Below, piece after piece: positions 14,135 through 15,247 of a stretch of DNA of 15,247 nt (its first letter is position 1; each line of letters begins with the position of its first letter). Position numbers and translations under genes: made by a program. The notes beneath the pieces are model-generated. The model saw nothing but the letters and a program-made list of their open reading frames with translations. It did not search any database and was not told the origin of the DNA. Source of the DNA: Opitutia bacterium UBA7441 (GTDB lineage: Bacteria; Verrucomicrobiota; Verrucomicrobiia; Opitutales; Coraliomargaritaceae); the NCBI GenBank assembly GCA_002480015.1, contig DLQD01000007.1, positions 1 through 15,247 on the forward strand. Reading direction: 5' to 3'.

Positions 14135-14165
14135 AAATCTGCATTTTAGGGTTGCTGAGATGGGG
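14135..14165. repeat. 31-bp direct repeat, right copy (upstream of SRP RNA)
   Basis: Partner of the copy at 13519-13549 (30 of 31 bases identical). It lies about 20 bases before the start of the SRP RNA and contains the candidate -10 TAGGGT (14147-14152). A candidate -35, TTGGAC at 14124-14129, lies just outside the repeat at 17-base spacing. The copy may therefore be part of the native ffs promoter region, with the left copy as its duplicate. Confidence 0.85.
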
Positions 14166-14185
14166 GAGTCGGGTGTCTTGTATAG

Positions 14186-14284
14186 CTGGCCGGGTCCTAT
14201 GCAACGTTGGACAGGTTAACCCCGTCAGGCCCGGAAGGGAGCAGCGGTCGCCTAATCCACGTGTGCCGTAGGGTGCCTGGCCAC
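14186..14284 (+). ncRNA. ffs: Signal recognition particle RNA, small bacterial (4.5S) type
   Basis: The RNA scaffold of the bacterial SRP, which binds Ffh and targets nascent membrane proteins to FtsY and SecYEG. The conserved apical domain is present: GTCAGGCCCGGAAGGGAGCAGC with the GGAA tetraloop closed by CC/GG and the A-rich asymmetric loop (AGCAG), at about 14224-14245. The ends pair: TGGCC at 14187-14191 with GGCCA at 14279-14283, continued by GGGTCCTA against TAGGGTGCC. The length of about 99 nt fits the small (Alu-less) class. Ends are estimated from the terminal helix. The 3' side has only a TTTT run (14285-14288) before the next gene begins at 14296, so termination may be incomplete. 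Confidence 0.93.
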
Positions 14285-14295
14285 TTTTGTGTACG

Positions 14296-14880
14296 ATGGC
14301 CAGAGATTGGAACAATGCTTACGAAACCGGCGACACGCCTTGGGACAAGGGCTATGCCTCGCCGCCACTTCTTGAATTTCTGAAGCGGCAGGCAGTGACG
14401 GCTCGTGTCCTCGTGCCGGGCTGCGGTTCTGGGCACGATGTGCGGGCTTTGGCCGCAGAGGGCGCTGATGTGGTTGGCATGGATATCGCGCCGACGGGGA
14501 TTCGAAAGGCGGAGGCTTTCCCGGCTTCGGGGCAGGAACGCTATGTGCTCGGAGACTTTTTAAATTTAGCTGCGGAGCACTGCGGCGTCTACGACTGGGT
14601 GGTGGAGCATACCTGCCTCTGTGCGATTGAGCCAGGCGAACGTGCGGCGTATGCGGCGGCGGTTCGCCGGGCGCTGAAGCCGGGTGGGCACTTTTTGGCG
14701 GTGTTTTTTCGTGAAGTCAGTCAGTGCAACGGCGACGGTCCGCCGCACCCGATCAGCCGTGAGGAAACGGATGCTTTGTTTCTGGATGCTTTCGAGCAGG
14801 TCGAAGCCTTTGTGCCGATGGCCAGCTACCCGAGCCGCCCAGTCGGCGCAGAGGAGGTGGTTTGGTGGCGGCTGCGCTGA
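14296..14880 (+). CDS. TPMT-family SAM-dependent methyltransferase
   Basis: A 194-residue class I methyltransferase of the thiopurine S-methyltransferase family, which methylate S, Se, Te or halide acceptors. N-terminal W-N-N-A-Y-E-T-G-D-T-P-W-D-K-G and S-P-P-L are family hallmarks. Motif I is V-L-V-P-G-C-G-S-G-H-D-V at about 38-49. The second strand ends G-M-D-I-A-P, followed by G-D-F-L-N-L, Y-D-W-V-V-E-H-T-C-L-C-A-I and the L-K-P-G-G-H-F-L-A-V-F-F strand. The physiological substrate cannot be told from sequence. I chose ATG 14296; a TTG nine bases upstream is in frame but lies inside the T-run after ffs. No Shine-Dalgarno is visible and the SRP RNA ends only 11 bp upstream, so the message may be a read-through product of ffs. 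Confidence 0.9.
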   Translation: MARDWNNAYETGDTPWDKGYASPPLLEFLKRQAVTARVLVPGCGSGHDVRALAAEGADVVGMDIAPTGIRKAEAFPASGQERYVLGDFLNLAAEHCGVYDWVVEHTCLCAIEPGERAAYAAAVRRALKPGGHFLAVFFREVSQCNGDGPPHPISREETDALFLDAFEQVEAFVPMASYPSRPVGAEEVVWWRLR

Positions 14881-15247
14881 CTGAAGTCGGTGATATCCTT
14901 GGAGTGTGATATGGCAGCTGAAGCAGCCAATACGCTGCCGCGGGCCGCGCTCTACCAAACGCTTGTAGCCTGCGTTCATTAAAGAGGTTGAGGTAGCTCG
15001 GCCGGGGAAGAGGGCGTACCGGTTGACGACTGTGGGGCACCCCCGCGAGGAAGGGGGCGTCCTCATTGCGCCCCAACTCGCCGCCTTCGACCACCATGCC
15101 CTCGCTGGAGGGAATTCAATCGTAGCCGAAGTCGAGCAGGCGGGCCACCGGGGCGGGCGTTGTCCCATGTGTCCGCGGACTATTCAGCGCAGCCAGTGCG
15201 ATGCGCTCCATCTTGATACGGGTTTCGAAGGAGCCGAAATAGTAACG
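14881..15247 (-). pseudogene. Coding-like remnant of an unrecognised gene with in-frame stop and frameshift
   Basis: No intact gene is found in the last 367 bases. On the minus strand, entering from the right edge, a frame reads R-Y-Y-F-G-S-F-E-T-R-I-K-M-E-R-I-A to L-L-D-F-G-Y-D and meets TGA at 15116-15118. The same frame continues, with GC-rich third positions, as G-M-V-V-E-G-G-E-L-G-R-N-E-D-A-P-F-L-A-G-V-P. After a GGGG run at 15034-15037, coding-like sequence moves to another frame (T-V-V-N-R-Y-A-L-F-P-G, then N-A-G-Y-K-R-L, R-I-G-C-F-S-C-H with a C-x-x-C-H). I cannot assign a family. It could instead be a short genuine 3' end (stop at 15116) plus noise. Confidence 0.35.

Noticed and set aside
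14566..15168. A 200-codon minus-strand open frame running from the right edge region through the methyltransferase
   Set aside because: The part inside the methyltransferase is an antisense shadow. Only the part right of 14880 looks coding-like, and it was treated as a gene remnant.
1..15247. CRISPR arrays, tRNA or rRNA genes, insertion sequences, phage genes
   Set aside because: No regularly spaced repeats, no tRNA- or rRNA-like conserved stretches, and no transposase or integrase motifs were seen; the only RNA gene found is ffs.

Overview
The window reads as the chromosome of a Gram-negative, LPS-making bacterium. My best guess is Verrucomicrobiota, probably an Opitutae-like marine lineage. 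This is inferred from the mix of CMP-KDO synthesis, an EpsI-like exosortase-associated protein, an O-antigen-ligase/TPR protein, a FecR-like secreted protein, weak Shine-Dalgarno signals and several TTG/GTG starts. No 16S or other decisive marker is present, so the assignment is tentative.

Layout. Positions 1-788 hold the minus-strand accB-accC pair (biotin carrier and biotin carboxylase of acetyl-CoA carboxylase; accC runs off the left edge). Positions 970-2932 hold a tight plus-strand set: a KASIII-like condensing enzyme, a stand-alone acyl carrier protein and a NeuD/PglD-type sugar acyltransferase. I infer an ACP-dependent route for making and attaching an acyl group to a surface sugar. 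Meeting it tail to tail is a minus-strand EpsI-like gene (2934-3626). Divergent from that, an O-antigen-ligase-like membrane protein with a C-terminal TPR domain is translationally coupled to a secreted FecR-like protein (3719-6576). Positions 970-6576 together look like part of an exopolysaccharide/exosortase locus.

Positions 6699-9713 are housekeeping: a single-domain rhodanese (minus), kdsB, trpB and a trpG/pabA glutamine amidotransferase. Positions 9745-12261 are RNase R (minus) with a long basic tail. Positions 12375-13439 (minus) encode an unrecognised protein in which I see a possible protein-kinase-like catalytic loop.

The most notable structure is at 13519-14165. A RelE/ParE-type toxin and its PF09720-like antitoxin (minus) lie between two 31-bp direct repeats that differ at one base. 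The right-hand repeat abuts the promoter side of the SRP RNA gene ffs (about 14186-14284), so the toxin-antitoxin module looks like an insertion between ffs and the kinase-like gene. The ffs gene is followed after 11 bp by a TPMT-family methyltransferase (14296-14880). The right edge (14881-15247) has no intact gene. On the minus strand it carries coding-like sequence broken by a TGA and an apparent frameshift, probably a decaying gene of unknown family.
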